In this document: positions 1 to 7,046 of the stretch, one piece after another
Numbering within the stretch: position 1 is the stretch's first letter
Layout of the letters: each line of letters opens with the position of its first letter
From: Planctomycetaceae bacterium
Lineage (GTDB): Bacteria; Planctomycetota; Planctomycetia; Pirellulales; Thermoguttaceae
Reading direction: 5' to 3'
DNA: 8,999 nucleotides
Assembly (NCBI GenBank): GCA_031282385.1
Contig: JAITDV010000213.1
Span: 1 to 8,999, forward strand
Program-made: the position numbers and the translations under genes
The notes under the pieces: model-generated
What the model saw: the letters and a program-made list of their open reading frames with translations, nothing else
Databases searched by the model: none
Told to the model about the DNA's origin: nothing

Positions 1-195
1 AGTTTTTTGTTGACTCTAAAGGATGAAAAAACTCATCCTTGCTATTCGCGATCAAACCGTGAGGCTTGCCGCCTGCAACTGTCCGAGTTACAAAGATCAT
101 GCCGTGGGCTACATGCTAACGGACGTTCTAAGGAACGAGGGGCAAACGTAGTCCCACGGCAAGTTTACTAAGGTAAATGATAACCGATTTTTTCC
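1..195 (+). ncRNA. putative structured RNA, class unknown
   Basis: No reading frame fits here, but complementary segments are dense. Seen directly: a perfect 8-bp hairpin (19-26 with 33-40); AGGC/GCCT (62-65 with 71-74); AACT/AGTT (77-80 with 86-89), whose loop GTCCG (81-85) is complementary to CGGAC at 120-124, a possible pseudoknot; a long helix pairing 101-108 plus 109-112 with 153-160 plus 148-151, with T152 bulged; inside it a CGTTC/GAACG hairpin (124-128 with 133-137); and TTTAC/GTAAA (164-168 with 173-177). The last two hairpins share the loop TAAG. A T6 run at 188-193 could mark the 3' end. CTTGCCG at 66-71 can also pair with CGGCAAG near 157-163, so two folds compete. I compared it by memory with tmRNA, 6S, SRP RNA, RNase P and common riboswitches and found no match. 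It may be a small RNA, a leader or a ribozyme-like RNA. Strand is inferred from the T-run, and the 5' end may lie outside the window. Confidence 0.35.
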
Positions 196-270
196 CACCA
201 CAAAAACATACAAATGATTACAACAATATAAACATACAAGGGGCGGGAAAAACTTCCAATTCTACGGGAT

Positions 271-364
271 GTTGTTTTACCGACTTTTAAAACCGCCGTC
301 CGCTTAGCTATCGGAAAGCAGGCTTTTACGCTTTTGAGTCACACAATTTATAGTACGGGCAGTA
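271..364 (-). repeat. family A short inverted-repeat element, copy 1 (degenerate)
   Basis: Minus-orientation copy upstream of hflX. The right part is well conserved with the other copies: TATCGGAAAGCAGGC followed by TTTTACGC, then GAGTCACACAATTTATAG and TACGGGCAGTA. The left part is shortened and diverged, with the TTCACACTTTAAA-type end reduced to CGACTTTTAAAA. It has the central hairpin arms (AAGCAGG / CCGCTTA). It is the most eroded copy along with copy 2, so probably old. No other role for the 271-474 leader is visible. Confidence 0.75.
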
Positions 365-474
365 TGCTTACAGTGCGTAACATGAGTTAATAAAAAATTA
401 GGTTGTTTACCCGATATTCACGTGGTCAAAAAATTCCACTGAAATTTTATAAATTTTGAAAAGTTATATCTCAG

Positions 475-1839
475 ATGTTTGAAACTTATTCTCAATCGGT
501 TGACGTTAAAAATAAAAAAAATAATTCGCAATTATTGAACTCCAACAGAAAAATAAATGAAACCGCAATTTTGGTTGGCGTTTATTTGTACAATAAAATC
601 GCCCCCGATACTACGCTCGACGAACTTTATAATCTCGCCGAAGCCGCAAATATTCTCACTGTTGCAAGACTTGTTCAAATCAGAAACAAACCCGAATCCG
701 CAACCTACATCGGAAGCGGAAAACTTGCCGAACTCAAGGAACTCGTTGACTCGCATGACACAAACCTAGTCATTTTTGATAACGATCTTGCGCCTTCACA
801 AACAAAAAATCTTGAAGATGAATTAAATGTTAGAGTAATTGATCGTACTGAATTGATTCTCGATATTTTTGCGTCCCGTGCCAGAACCAATGAGGCTAAA
901 CTCGCGGTTGAACTTGCGCAACTTGAATATTCGCTTCCGCGACTCAAAAAAATGTGGACGCATCTTGAACGTCAAGGTGTTGGCGGCGTAGGGTTAAGAG
1001 GTCCTGGCGAAAAGCAGCTTGAAGTCGATAGACGGCTTGCGCAAAAAAGAATTATCAAATTGAAAGATGAACTTGCTGAAATACATAATCGGCGTAAACG
1101 TGAAGTTGCCGCGCGAACCGAACATCGTACCGTTTCTCTTGTCGGTTATACAAACGCCGGCAAAAGTACATTGATGAACGCATTGACCAACGCCGACGTT
1201 TTTGTTAAAGATATGTTGTTTGCGACTCTCGATACCCGAACCCGCAAATGGAATTTATCAGGATGTGGACCCGTACTTTTGAGTGATACAGTAGGATTTG
1301 TCCGCAATCTACCGCATCATCTTGTCGCAAGTTTTAGAGCAACTCTTGAAGAAACTATCAATGCCGACTTGTTACTGCACATCGCCGACGCAACAAGTAA
1401 TCATTTACACGCTGAAATTGATGCTGTTTATCAAGTACTTGATGAACTTGACATACGAAAAAAAGATACTCTACTTGTTCTGAATAAAATTGACGCAATT
1501 GAACAACCGGAACACTTGTATTGCTTGACTCAAAAATATCCGACCGCAATACAGATCAGCGCAAAAAATAATATCGGTTTGGAACAATTAACGGCTGCGG
1601 TTAGCGACGTACTTAGTAAAGAATTTGTAGAATTGACTGTCGAAATGTCTATCGGTAACGGACGTATGTTAGCTTTGTTGGCAAAGGAAGGCGAAATTTT
1701 GTCAAAACAATTTACAAATGAAATTATTCTTGTGTATTGCCGTGTTCCGCAACACGTTTTCGGCAAACTAAAAAACGAAACAGAAATCAAAATTACCTGT
1801 AACCCAAATTATGATAACACCGCCAAATCACAATGGTAA
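475..1839 (+). CDS. hflX: GTPase HflX (ribosome-splitting/rescue GTPase)
   Basis: 454-aa cytoplasmic translational GTPase. In characterised bacteria HflX binds the 50S subunit and splits stalled or hibernating ribosomes, notably after heat stress. The HflX-specific N-terminal domain runs from about residue 30 to 190 and includes YIGSGKLAELKEL, DNDLAPSQTKNLE, VIDRTELILDIFASRA and the hallmark GGVGLRGPGEKQLE. A coiled segment (about 185-215) leads into the G domain: G1 GYTNAGKST at 224-232, G3 DTVGF at 271-275, G4 NKID at 337-340, and G5 SAK at 362-364. A short C-terminal domain follows. Length is normal for the family. The ATG at 475 has no recognisable Shine-Dalgarno; the first ~30 residues are Asn/Lys-rich and unconserved, so a later start is possible but no better one is seen. 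Its 3' end overlaps the next gene by 29 nt, which implies co-transcription. Confidence 0.96.
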   Translation: MFETYSQSVDVKNKKNNSQLLNSNRKINETAILVGVYLYNKIAPDTTLDELYNLAEAANILTVARLVQIRNKPESATYIGSGKLAELKELVDSHDTNLVIFDNDLAPSQTKNLEDELNVRVIDRTELILDIFASRARTNEAKLAVELAQLEYSLPRLKKMWTHLERQGVGGVGLRGPGEKQLEVDRRLAQKRIIKLKDELAEIHNRRKREVAARTEHRTVSLVGYTNAGKSTLMNALTNADVFVKDMLFATLDTRTRKWNLSGCGPVLLSDTVGFVRNLPHHLVASFRATLEETINADLLLHIADATSNHLHAEIDAVYQVLDELDIRKKDTLLVLNKIDAIEQPEHLYCLTQKYPTAIQISAKNNIGLEQLTAAVSDVLSKEFVELTVEMSIGNGRMLALLAKEGEILSKQFTNEIILVYCRVPQHVFGKLKNETEIKITCNPNYDNTAKSQW

Positions 1840-2815
1840 ACCAATAAACAATAAATTAACCGATCAAGAAATTGAAACGCAACAAACCGAAAAACGGTTG
1901 CGATTCGGTGATGTTTTTTTGCTTATTATCGGGCATTCAGTAATTACTATATTTTTCATTTCCTGTATAACAACTTCTATTGTCCAAACAGAAAGCCATC
2001 AGGTACTGCAACTGCACGATGTTTCAACTCAATCTAAAATTTTACCGAAAGAACAATCCGAATCCGATAATCAAAAAGTCATTCGTACCGGCAATCTTGA
2101 AAACTCTGAACAGCCGCTTGCAAAAATAACTGTCGTAAAGTTACCATCCGCGTCTGCAGAAACAACAGAAAAAGCATCAAAACATCCGCTCGTGCAACTT
2201 TTATCAAAAGATAAAAGAATATTGACGGTTTTAATTGTGTTTATTTGTGCAGTTATTTCGGCGCCGTTGACTGAGGAATTTTTATACAGAGGCGTGTTGA
2301 CGGGTTGGATAGCAAATTCGGCAAAAGCGTATTTTGGGCAATTAGGATTAAATAATAAGGCAACAAAAATCTTCACTGTAATACTTGCAATATGCTTTCC
2401 CGCGTTATTTTTTGCAACTCTTCACGCCGGTAATAATCCTGAACATTCTGCTAAAATTCTGCTCGCAACAATTCTTGCTGTAACCTTGTCAAATTTTACT
2501 ACGTTGGCTGGAGGAATTTATTATTTGACAAAAATACGAAAATTCACATTTGAACAAATAGGATTTCAAAATGGAAAATTGCGAGTTGATATTTTGACGT
2601 CGGTTTTAGTTTCTGTTTTGGTTATTCCGCCGTTGTTGTTGTTGACGGGCGTACTTCGGGAAAAATTTCCGACGCTGGTAGTTGATCCGTTTCCGCTGTT
2701 CTTTTTTGCGGTAGTGTTAGGCGCAATATTTCTAATCACGCACCGATTACTGCCTTGTATATTAGTTCATGCAATGTTAAATTACATAAGTTTTATGGCT
2801 TTATTTTGGCGTTAG
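1811..2815 (+). CDS. CPBP/Rce1-type intramembrane glutamic protease
   Basis: 334-aa polytopic membrane protein of the CPBP (CAAX protease and bacteriocin-processing, 'Abi') family. The three family motifs are visible: EEFLYR at 155-160 (EExxxR), FATLH at 201-205 (FxxxH) and HAMLN at 320-324 (HxxxN). These supply the predicted catalytic Glu and the His residues. Layout: a polar cytoplasmic N-terminus (1-32), a first membrane segment at about 33-55, a polar non-conserved region at about 56-130 that is longer than in minimal CPBP proteins, then membrane segments at about 138-155, 190-205, 212-235, 258-280, 293-310 and 315-333. The substrate cannot be told from sequence; bacterial homologues range from bacteriocin self-immunity to protein processing. 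The ATG at 1811 lies inside the end of hflX in another frame and has no Shine-Dalgarno, which suggests translational coupling. No alternative Met lies upstream of the conserved domain. Confidence 0.88.
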   Translation: MITPPNHNGKPINNKLTDQEIETQQTEKRLRFGDVFLLIIGHSVITIFFISCITTSIVQTESHQVLQLHDVSTQSKILPKEQSESDNQKVIRTGNLENSEQPLAKITVVKLPSASAETTEKASKHPLVQLLSKDKRILTVLIVFICAVISAPLTEEFLYRGVLTGWIANSAKAYFGQLGLNNKATKIFTVILAICFPALFFATLHAGNNPEHSAKILLATILAVTLSNFTTLAGGIYYLTKIRKFTFEQIGFQNGKLRVDILTSVLVSVLVIPPLLLLTGVLREKFPTLVVDPFPLFFFAVVLGAIFLITHRLLPCILVHAMLNYISFMALFWR

Positions 2816-2888
2816 AAAATGCGGATTTGTATTTAATTGGATTTAATTATTTAATTATAAAATTTAAGTTGGTTTTATATTTTGAGAG

Positions 2889-5021
2889 ATGAGTACAGTA
2901 AATTTTAATTCTTCTGTTGAGTTATCTTCTTCTGTTGAGCAGACGAAGACGCAGATACATAATATTCTTGTAGAAATAGCTCAATTATCTAAGCTTGATA
3001 TTCCGCCTGACGAGTATCATTCGGAATTTTTAAATCGAGTTGTATCAGCGATGGGTGCGGTTGGCGGTGCGATTTGGGCGTTTGATGCGGGAACTCTTAC
3101 GCTTGCATATCAGATCAATTTTCACAGTATTGGCATTCAAGGCGACAATGACGCTAATCGGCGGCATGCGAAATTACTTTATCGTATGATTCACAGTTCC
3201 GATGCCGGAACGCTTGTGTTGCCTCATTCCGGTTATGAAGGCGACAATGAGTCAGGTAATCCGACGGATTGGTTATTGGTTTTTTGTCCGATACGTACAG
3301 AGCTTGAGGTTATTGGTCTTGTTGAGATTTTACAACGAACGGATTCAAACCCGTCTATTCAACGCGGTTTTACCAAATTTCTTTCTCAAACTTGTCTGCT
3401 TGCTGACGACTATTACAAAAACCGCCAGTTAAGAAATTTTGGCGAACGTCAGAATTTGTGGACGCTTCTTGAGGATTTTACGCGGTCAATCCATATTAGT
3501 CTTGACGTGAATGAGACAGCTTACACAATAGTCAATGAAGGACGCCGTTTGATCGAATGTGATCGTGTAAGTGTGGCGTTGCGGCGCGGCGGTAAATGTC
3601 AAATCATAGCAGTAAGCGGACAAGATGTAGTTGACAAGCGATCTACGGTAGTGCGTTTACTTGCGAAACTTGCAACAGCAGTACTCAAAGCAGGCGAGCC
3701 GGTTTGGTACACGGGCGACACGAGCAATCTTGCGCCGCAAGTAGAGCGTGCAATTGAGAAGTATGTTGACGAATCGCATACTAAGACGATTGCGGTTTTT
3801 CCGCTTGTCAAAAAGAAACGTGCGGATTACGAACGGGATGAAGATCCGACGAAACGTGAAAAGCCGAAATTTCCGTTTGGGGTGTTATTGGTTGAGCAGA
3901 TAGAGAGCAGCAAGATAAATGAGCGGATGCGTAAAAGGATTGAGATTGTTGCGGATCATGCAAGTTCAGCAATAGGCAACGCTTTGGAGTTACGTGAAAT
4001 TTTTCTTATGCCGTTGTGGAAATTGATCGGCAAGTCAAAAATTCTTGTAACAACACGTATGTTGCCGAAGACAATTCTTGTAACGATAATTATTGCAGCT
4101 GTAATTTGCTCATTGATTTTTGTTGAATGGAGATTTCAGATGCATTGTGATGGTAAACTTGAACCGAGTATTCGGCGTAATATTTATTCGCCGATGGATG
4201 CAGAGGTCAAGCAATTGTATGTTGATCATAATGAGCGTGTGGCGGGTACGGACAAAGGAGAAGAGGGAACAATACTTCTTGAGCTTTATAGTTCGGAGCT
4301 TGAGAGTACGGGAATGAGATTACTTGGCGAACAACGCGAAATTATGAAGCAAATAGAATCGTTGCGGATTCAAGAATTTAATTCTGACAAGAAGTTGACG
4401 GATTATGAATTGGGACAAATTAGGGGGCAAATTGAGACGTCGAATATCAAATTGGAAACGAACTTAAAACAACAGGAGCTTTACAAAAAACAAATGTCTG
4501 ATCTCATCATTAGGTCTCCGATTAGCGGTACGGTTGTAACGTGGGATGTGAAACGGCGGTTAAGCAGCAAAAGACCAATCAGCCGAATGCAATATTTGAT
4601 GGAGATTGCAGACGAGAGTAGTACGTGGCAATTGGAATTGACAATGCCGGAAAAACGAATAGGGTACATTCTTGAACAACAAAAACGTTTACGGGAAACA
4701 AATCCTGATGCGAAGTTGCGGGTAGAGTTTATTTTGGCAACTGATCCAAACAAAAAATATTACGGTACAGTAATGGAAAACGGCATACATGATCGGGCAG
4801 AAGTACGAAGCGATACCGGCAGTGCGGCTGCGGCTTCGAGTAGTTTGAATATTGTGTTAATAAAGGTCGATTTGGACAATCAGGATTTGTTACCGGAATC
4901 AATCAGACCTGGCGCCGAATGTACCGCAAGAGTTGATTGCGGCAAAAAACCGTTGGGTTATGTATTGTTTTATGAAGTAATCGCGTTCATACAAAAAAAC
5001 GTAATATTCCGATGGTTCTGA
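2889..5021 (+). CDS. GAF-GAF-TM-HlyD membrane-fusion/adaptor protein
   Basis: 710-aa protein with cytoplasmic sensory and exoplasmic adaptor halves. Residues about 41-172 and 200-366 look like two GAF domains (RVVSAMGAVGGAIWAFD; then LLEDFTRSIHISLDVNETA with RLIECDRVSVALRR and IVADHASSAIGNA). One transmembrane helix follows at about 394-412. The rest is HlyD/RND-adaptor-like: the first half of a lipoyl-type hybrid motif (IYSPMDAEVKQLYVDHNERV, from 432), an alpha-helical coiled-coil hairpin (about 466-536), the second half-motif (IIRSPISGTVVTWDV, from 540), then a beta-barrel (about 578-683) ending GAECTARVDCGKKPLGYVLF. Such GAF-HlyD fusions occur in planctomycetes, often beside M50-peptidase or further HlyD genes; none is present here. 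The GAF ligand is unknown. The gene follows the protease gene by 73 AT-rich nt on the same strand. The GAGAG before the ATG sits too close to be a good Shine-Dalgarno. Confidence 0.87.
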   Translation: MSTVNFNSSVELSSSVEQTKTQIHNILVEIAQLSKLDIPPDEYHSEFLNRVVSAMGAVGGAIWAFDAGTLTLAYQINFHSIGIQGDNDANRRHAKLLYRMIHSSDAGTLVLPHSGYEGDNESGNPTDWLLVFCPIRTELEVIGLVEILQRTDSNPSIQRGFTKFLSQTCLLADDYYKNRQLRNFGERQNLWTLLEDFTRSIHISLDVNETAYTIVNEGRRLIECDRVSVALRRGGKCQIIAVSGQDVVDKRSTVVRLLAKLATAVLKAGEPVWYTGDTSNLAPQVERAIEKYVDESHTKTIAVFPLVKKKRADYERDEDPTKREKPKFPFGVLLVEQIESSKINERMRKRIEIVADHASSAIGNALELREIFLMPLWKLIGKSKILVTTRMLPKTILVTIIIAAVICSLIFVEWRFQMHCDGKLEPSIRRNIYSPMDAEVKQLYVDHNERVAGTDKGEEGTILLELYSSELESTGMRLLGEQREIMKQIESLRIQEFNSDKKLTDYELGQIRGQIETSNIKLETNLKQQELYKKQMSDLIIRSPISGTVVTWDVKRRLSSKRPISRMQYLMEIADESSTWQLELTMPEKRIGYILEQQKRLRETNPDAKLRVEFILATDPNKKYYGTVMENGIHDRAEVRSDTGSAAAASSSLNIVLIKVDLDNQDLLPESIRPGAECTARVDCGKKPLGYVLFYEVIAFIQKNVIFRWF

Positions 5022-5027
5022 TTGTAA

Positions 5028-5127
5028 ATTGCTCGTACTATAATTTTTGTGACTCAAGAACACAAAAGCCTTGATTTCCAATAAGTAAGTTGGCGGCGGG
5101 AAAGGAAATTAAAGTGTAAACAGTTTA
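5028..5127 (+). repeat. family A short inverted-repeat element, copy 2 (degenerate)
   Basis: Plus-orientation copy starting 6 nt after the stop of the GAF-HlyD gene and ending 9 nt before the stop of hpnC, so it makes up almost the whole convergent intergenic space. Matches to other copies: GCTCGTACTATAATT, GTGACTCAAGA, CCAATAAGTAAG, GGCGGC and AAAGTGTAAACAGTTTA. Its central hairpin arms have decayed. It is followed directly by AAAGGTCTA (5127-5135), which resembles the terminus of family B. It may serve as a structured 3' end for both genes, but no clear T-tailed terminator is visible. Confidence 0.8.
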
Positions 5128-5136
5128 AAGGTCTAA

Positions 5137-6156
5137 TCAAAATATTTTTCTGCCTATTAAAGTTTTGATTATGATGTTTATTTTTTTTAATCGTGATACG
5201 GTTGGGCGTTTTTTTAGAACGTTGTAGTTGGTATTTTTTATTGCGTCGAGAATTGCTAATCCGCCGTGAATAATTAAAGAGACGTCAAATTTGATTAAGT
5301 CCGGCACTTCGTTAAGTAACGGAACACCATCTAAAATTCTTTTGCTCGCGTCCGCAACAAGCTCACTCATCATCAAACGAAATTCAGAACTCCAACCCAA
5401 ATTCCCAAGATCAACCCTATACTTCAACGCAATTTCACGCGGAATATAACAACGCCCAAGACATAAATCACGCGAAATATCTTGCCAAAAATTCGCAAGC
5501 TGCAAACCTGTACAAATTGAATCCGACCATTTTAATAATTTGGGATCAATTTCAATTTCGTTATTAAAGTTGATTATTGTTGTGTTTTGTTTTTGAGATT
5601 TGGAATTGGCATTATTTTTTATTTGTTCTGCGGCGGTAAAAGCAAGCTGCAAAACAATCCGACCAACAGGCTCAGCAGAGTTGCGGCAATAACCGAGCAA
5701 TTCATCCATTGTTTCGTATTGTTGTTTTATTTGATCTTGGCGAAATGCGGTCAACAAGTTGGCGAATGGTTCTTTGTGCAAACGAAACCTACGAACAACA
5801 TCACTTAACGCAACAAAAATCGGATGTGTTATCGGCAAGTTATCGGGAGTTAGTTGTGTAACATTGTCTGAATTGCGGGCGTAGCGGAAGCATTGATCGA
5901 GTTCAAGTTCCCATTGATTTAGTTTTTCAATTGCAATTTTTCGAGCAGTTTCGGAGCCGTCGTTGTCGTCGCCCAAATCGTCGGAATGTCTGCAATAAGC
6001 GTAAATTACTTCCATCGGCAAACATAATTCACGCGGCAATAAAAAACTTACTACACTAAAATTTTCATAATGTTCACGTGCCTTTCGCCGACAATACGCC
6101 GTCGCTTCCGACAACGAGTACGTTTTTATTATCTCATCAGATTTCATAACACACAT
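5137..6156 (-). CDS. hpnC: HpnC-type squalene-pathway synthase (trans-isoprenyl diphosphate synthase, head-to-head)
   Basis: 339-aa cytoplasmic enzyme of the squalene/phytoene synthase family. The N-terminus is typical of HpnC: YCRRKAREHYENFSVVSFLLPREL (21-44), then IYAYCRHSDDLGDD with the first Asp-rich motif at 59-64. YCRNSAEPVGR is at 156-166 and the second Asp motif, NFWQDISRD, has Asp226 and Asp230. These Asp residues bind the Mg2+-diphosphate. In the three-step bacterial route HpnD makes presqualene diphosphate, HpnC converts it to hydroxysqualene, and HpnE reduces that to squalene for hopanoids or sterols. Neither hpnD nor hpnE is in the window. A polar Asn/Lys/Gln-rich insert (about 177-205) and a basic C-tail make it longer than typical homologues (~280-300 aa). 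The start is either Met1 or Met4 (6147); neither has a good Shine-Dalgarno. Phytoene synthase is a less likely alternative. Confidence 0.87.
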   Translation of the reverse strand: MCVMKSDEIIKTYSLSEATAYCRRKAREHYENFSVVSFLLPRELCLPMEVIYAYCRHSDDLGDDNDGSETARKIAIEKLNQWELELDQCFRYARNSDNVTQLTPDNLPITHPIFVALSDVVRRFRLHKEPFANLLTAFRQDQIKQQYETMDELLGYCRNSAEPVGRIVLQLAFTAAEQIKNNANSKSQKQNTTIINFNNEIEIDPKLLKWSDSICTGLQLANFWQDISRDLCLGRCYIPREIALKYRVDLGNLGWSSEFRLMMSELVADASKRILDGVPLLNEVPDLIKFDVSLIIHGGLAILDAIKNTNYNVLKKRPTVSRLKKINIIIKTLIGRKIF

Positions 6157-6196
6157 TCTTTTAATTTTTAATCAATTCCACAATTGGCAATTTCTA

Positions 6197-6296
6197 TACT
6201 GTTCGTACAATAAATTGCGTGACTCAAGAGCGTAAAAGCCTGCTTCCGATAGGTTAGCAGACGAAGGTAAATGAAATTTAAAGTGTGAACAGTTTA
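6197..6296 (+). repeat. family A short inverted-repeat element, copy 3 (full length)
   Basis: 100-bp full-length copy, about 40 bp upstream of hpnC. It runs from TACTGTTCGTACAATAAATT to AAATTTAAAGTGTGAACAGTTTA. The ends are imperfect inverted repeats of each other. The central arms GCCTGCT and AGCAGAC can form a hairpin. It lies in the only space available for the hpnC promoter or leader, so it may influence that gene. A family B element starts 17 bp after its end. Confidence 0.9.
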
Positions 6297-6312
6297 AAAC
6301 TATTTTTGTAAT

Positions 6313-6458
6313 TAGACCTTTTCTCTAACCTAAAAATACATCAACGCAACAAAAAACCTACAACGAAAAACCGCCTTTAACTCCTCCGAGAGAGGCGAAT
6401 AATTCCCCTCCTTCGGAGGGGTCAGGGGTGGTCTCCTACAGGTTAGCGAAAAGGTCTA
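6313..6458 (-). repeat. family B palindromic MITE-like element, copy 1 (146 bp, internally shortened)
   Basis: Bounded by TAGACCTTTTCTCTAACCT at 6313-6331 and AGGTTAGCGAAAAGGTCTA at 6440-6458, terminal inverted repeats matching at 18 of 19 positions, with TA at each outer edge. Read on the minus strand it aligns with the copies at 7663 and 8837, including the conserved T-rich subterminal block (GGCGGTTTTTCGTTG, GTTTTTTGTTGCG). It keeps one complete GC-rich palindrome (CCCCTCC-TTC-GGAGGGG) and lacks the opposing ACCACCCC arm and two or three palindrome units present in copy 2. No coding capacity; a 64-codon reading frame crossing it is fortuitous. Confidence 0.88.
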
Positions 6459-6548
6459 TTATATCGTCTTGTGTTTTTTTATCGACAACTATTCTGTTAC
6501 CCAATCCCAATAAAGCTGCACTGAACAACATTGTTTTCCGAACAGTTC
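6459..6548. other. 90-bp spacer between repeats, no feature seen
   Basis: Unremarkable AT-rich sequence between family B copy 1 and family A copy 4. I see no gene, hairpin or promoter that I could defend. Confidence 0.5.
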
Positions 6549-6649
6549 TAAACTGTTCCCACTTTAACTTTCCTTTACCGCCGCTTACTTACTTATCGGA
6601 AAGCAGGCATTTACCCTCCTGAGTCACGCAATTTATAGTACGAGCAGTA
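6549..6649 (-). repeat. family A short inverted-repeat element, copy 4 (full length)
   Basis: 101-bp copy in minus orientation, from TAAACTGTTCCCACTTTAA to AATTTATAGTACGAGCAGTA. The interior holds CCGCTTACTTACTTATCGG and AAGCAGG, which form the central hairpin on the minus strand (CTGCTT pairing with AAGCGG using one G-T). With copy 3 it forms an inverted pair around family B copy 1. It is the best reference for the internal deletion seen in copy 5. Confidence 0.9.
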
Positions 6650-6888
6650 AACAATGGATTTTTACCTCACAACTTTCACTTTTACACTTTCACACCTTTT
6701 CATCCTCTTTTCTCCCCCCCTTTATTAGAATTGAATTAACAGATAAAATTGTGCGGTTTGGTCTTTGTAATTCACCTTATGTGGATTGGTTTGGATCGGT
6801 GTTTGTTTGGAAACTTATGCCGAAAATGTATTTGGAATTTTGTTGGTATATCCTGAACGTATTTTTGAATTTGTCTGACAAAACGTTA
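6650..6888. other. 239-bp gene-free spacer with a polypyrimidine tract
   Basis: No supportable gene. Positions 6673-6723 are almost all C and T on the plus strand (no G, six A in 51 nt). The last 21 nt, 6703-6723, are pure pyrimidine and contain a run of seven C. The remainder (6724-6888) is ordinary AT-rich sequence with no conserved motif I can recognise. Confidence 0.6.
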
Positions 6889-6953
6889 TAAACTGTTCAC
6901 ACTTGAATTTTCCTTTACGCTCTTGAGTCCCGCAATTTATAGTACGAGCAGTA
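6889..6953 (-). repeat. family A short inverted-repeat element, copy 5 (65 bp, central hairpin deleted)
   Basis: Both ends are intact (TAAACTGTTCACACTTGAATT and CAATTTATAGTACGAGCAGTA), but the middle is exactly 36 bp shorter than in copy 4. The missing part starts after one TTTAC and ends with a second TTTAC, leaving CCTTTACGCTCTTGAG. The element lies 93 bp upstream of the acyl carrier protein start. Confidence 0.88.
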
Positions 6954-7035
6954 TAACGGATATTGAGATTCATAAATGAACCGTGCGGTTTGCAAAATTT
7001 CGAGTGTGAAAAAATTTAAATTCTAACAGATTTTT

Positions 7036-7040
7036 AGGAG
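7036..7040 (+). promoter_or_regulatory. Shine-Dalgarno of the acyl carrier protein gene
   Basis: AGGAG, the best Shine-Dalgarno in the window. It lies 6 nt before a TTG at 7047 and 12 nt before an in-frame ATG at 7053. The usual spacing of about 5-9 nt favours TTG, but the ATG product differs by only two residues. Confidence 0.65.
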
Positions 7041-7046
7041 TAGTTT

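Noticed and set aside
1..195. tmRNA, 6S RNA, SRP RNA, RNase P or a common riboswitch
   Set aside because: None of the conserved cores I know for these (for example the tmRNA acceptor end, RNase P GGAAAGUCCG, SRP tetraloop region) is present on either strand; left as unclassified.
4120..4317. Internal overlapping reading frame in the GAF-HlyD gene
   Set aside because: It is out of frame with a well-supported long domain protein and has no features of its own.
6428..6622. 64-codon plus-strand reading frame
   Set aside because: It runs through the end of family B copy 1 and into family A copy 4, has no Shine-Dalgarno and no recognisable protein signature.
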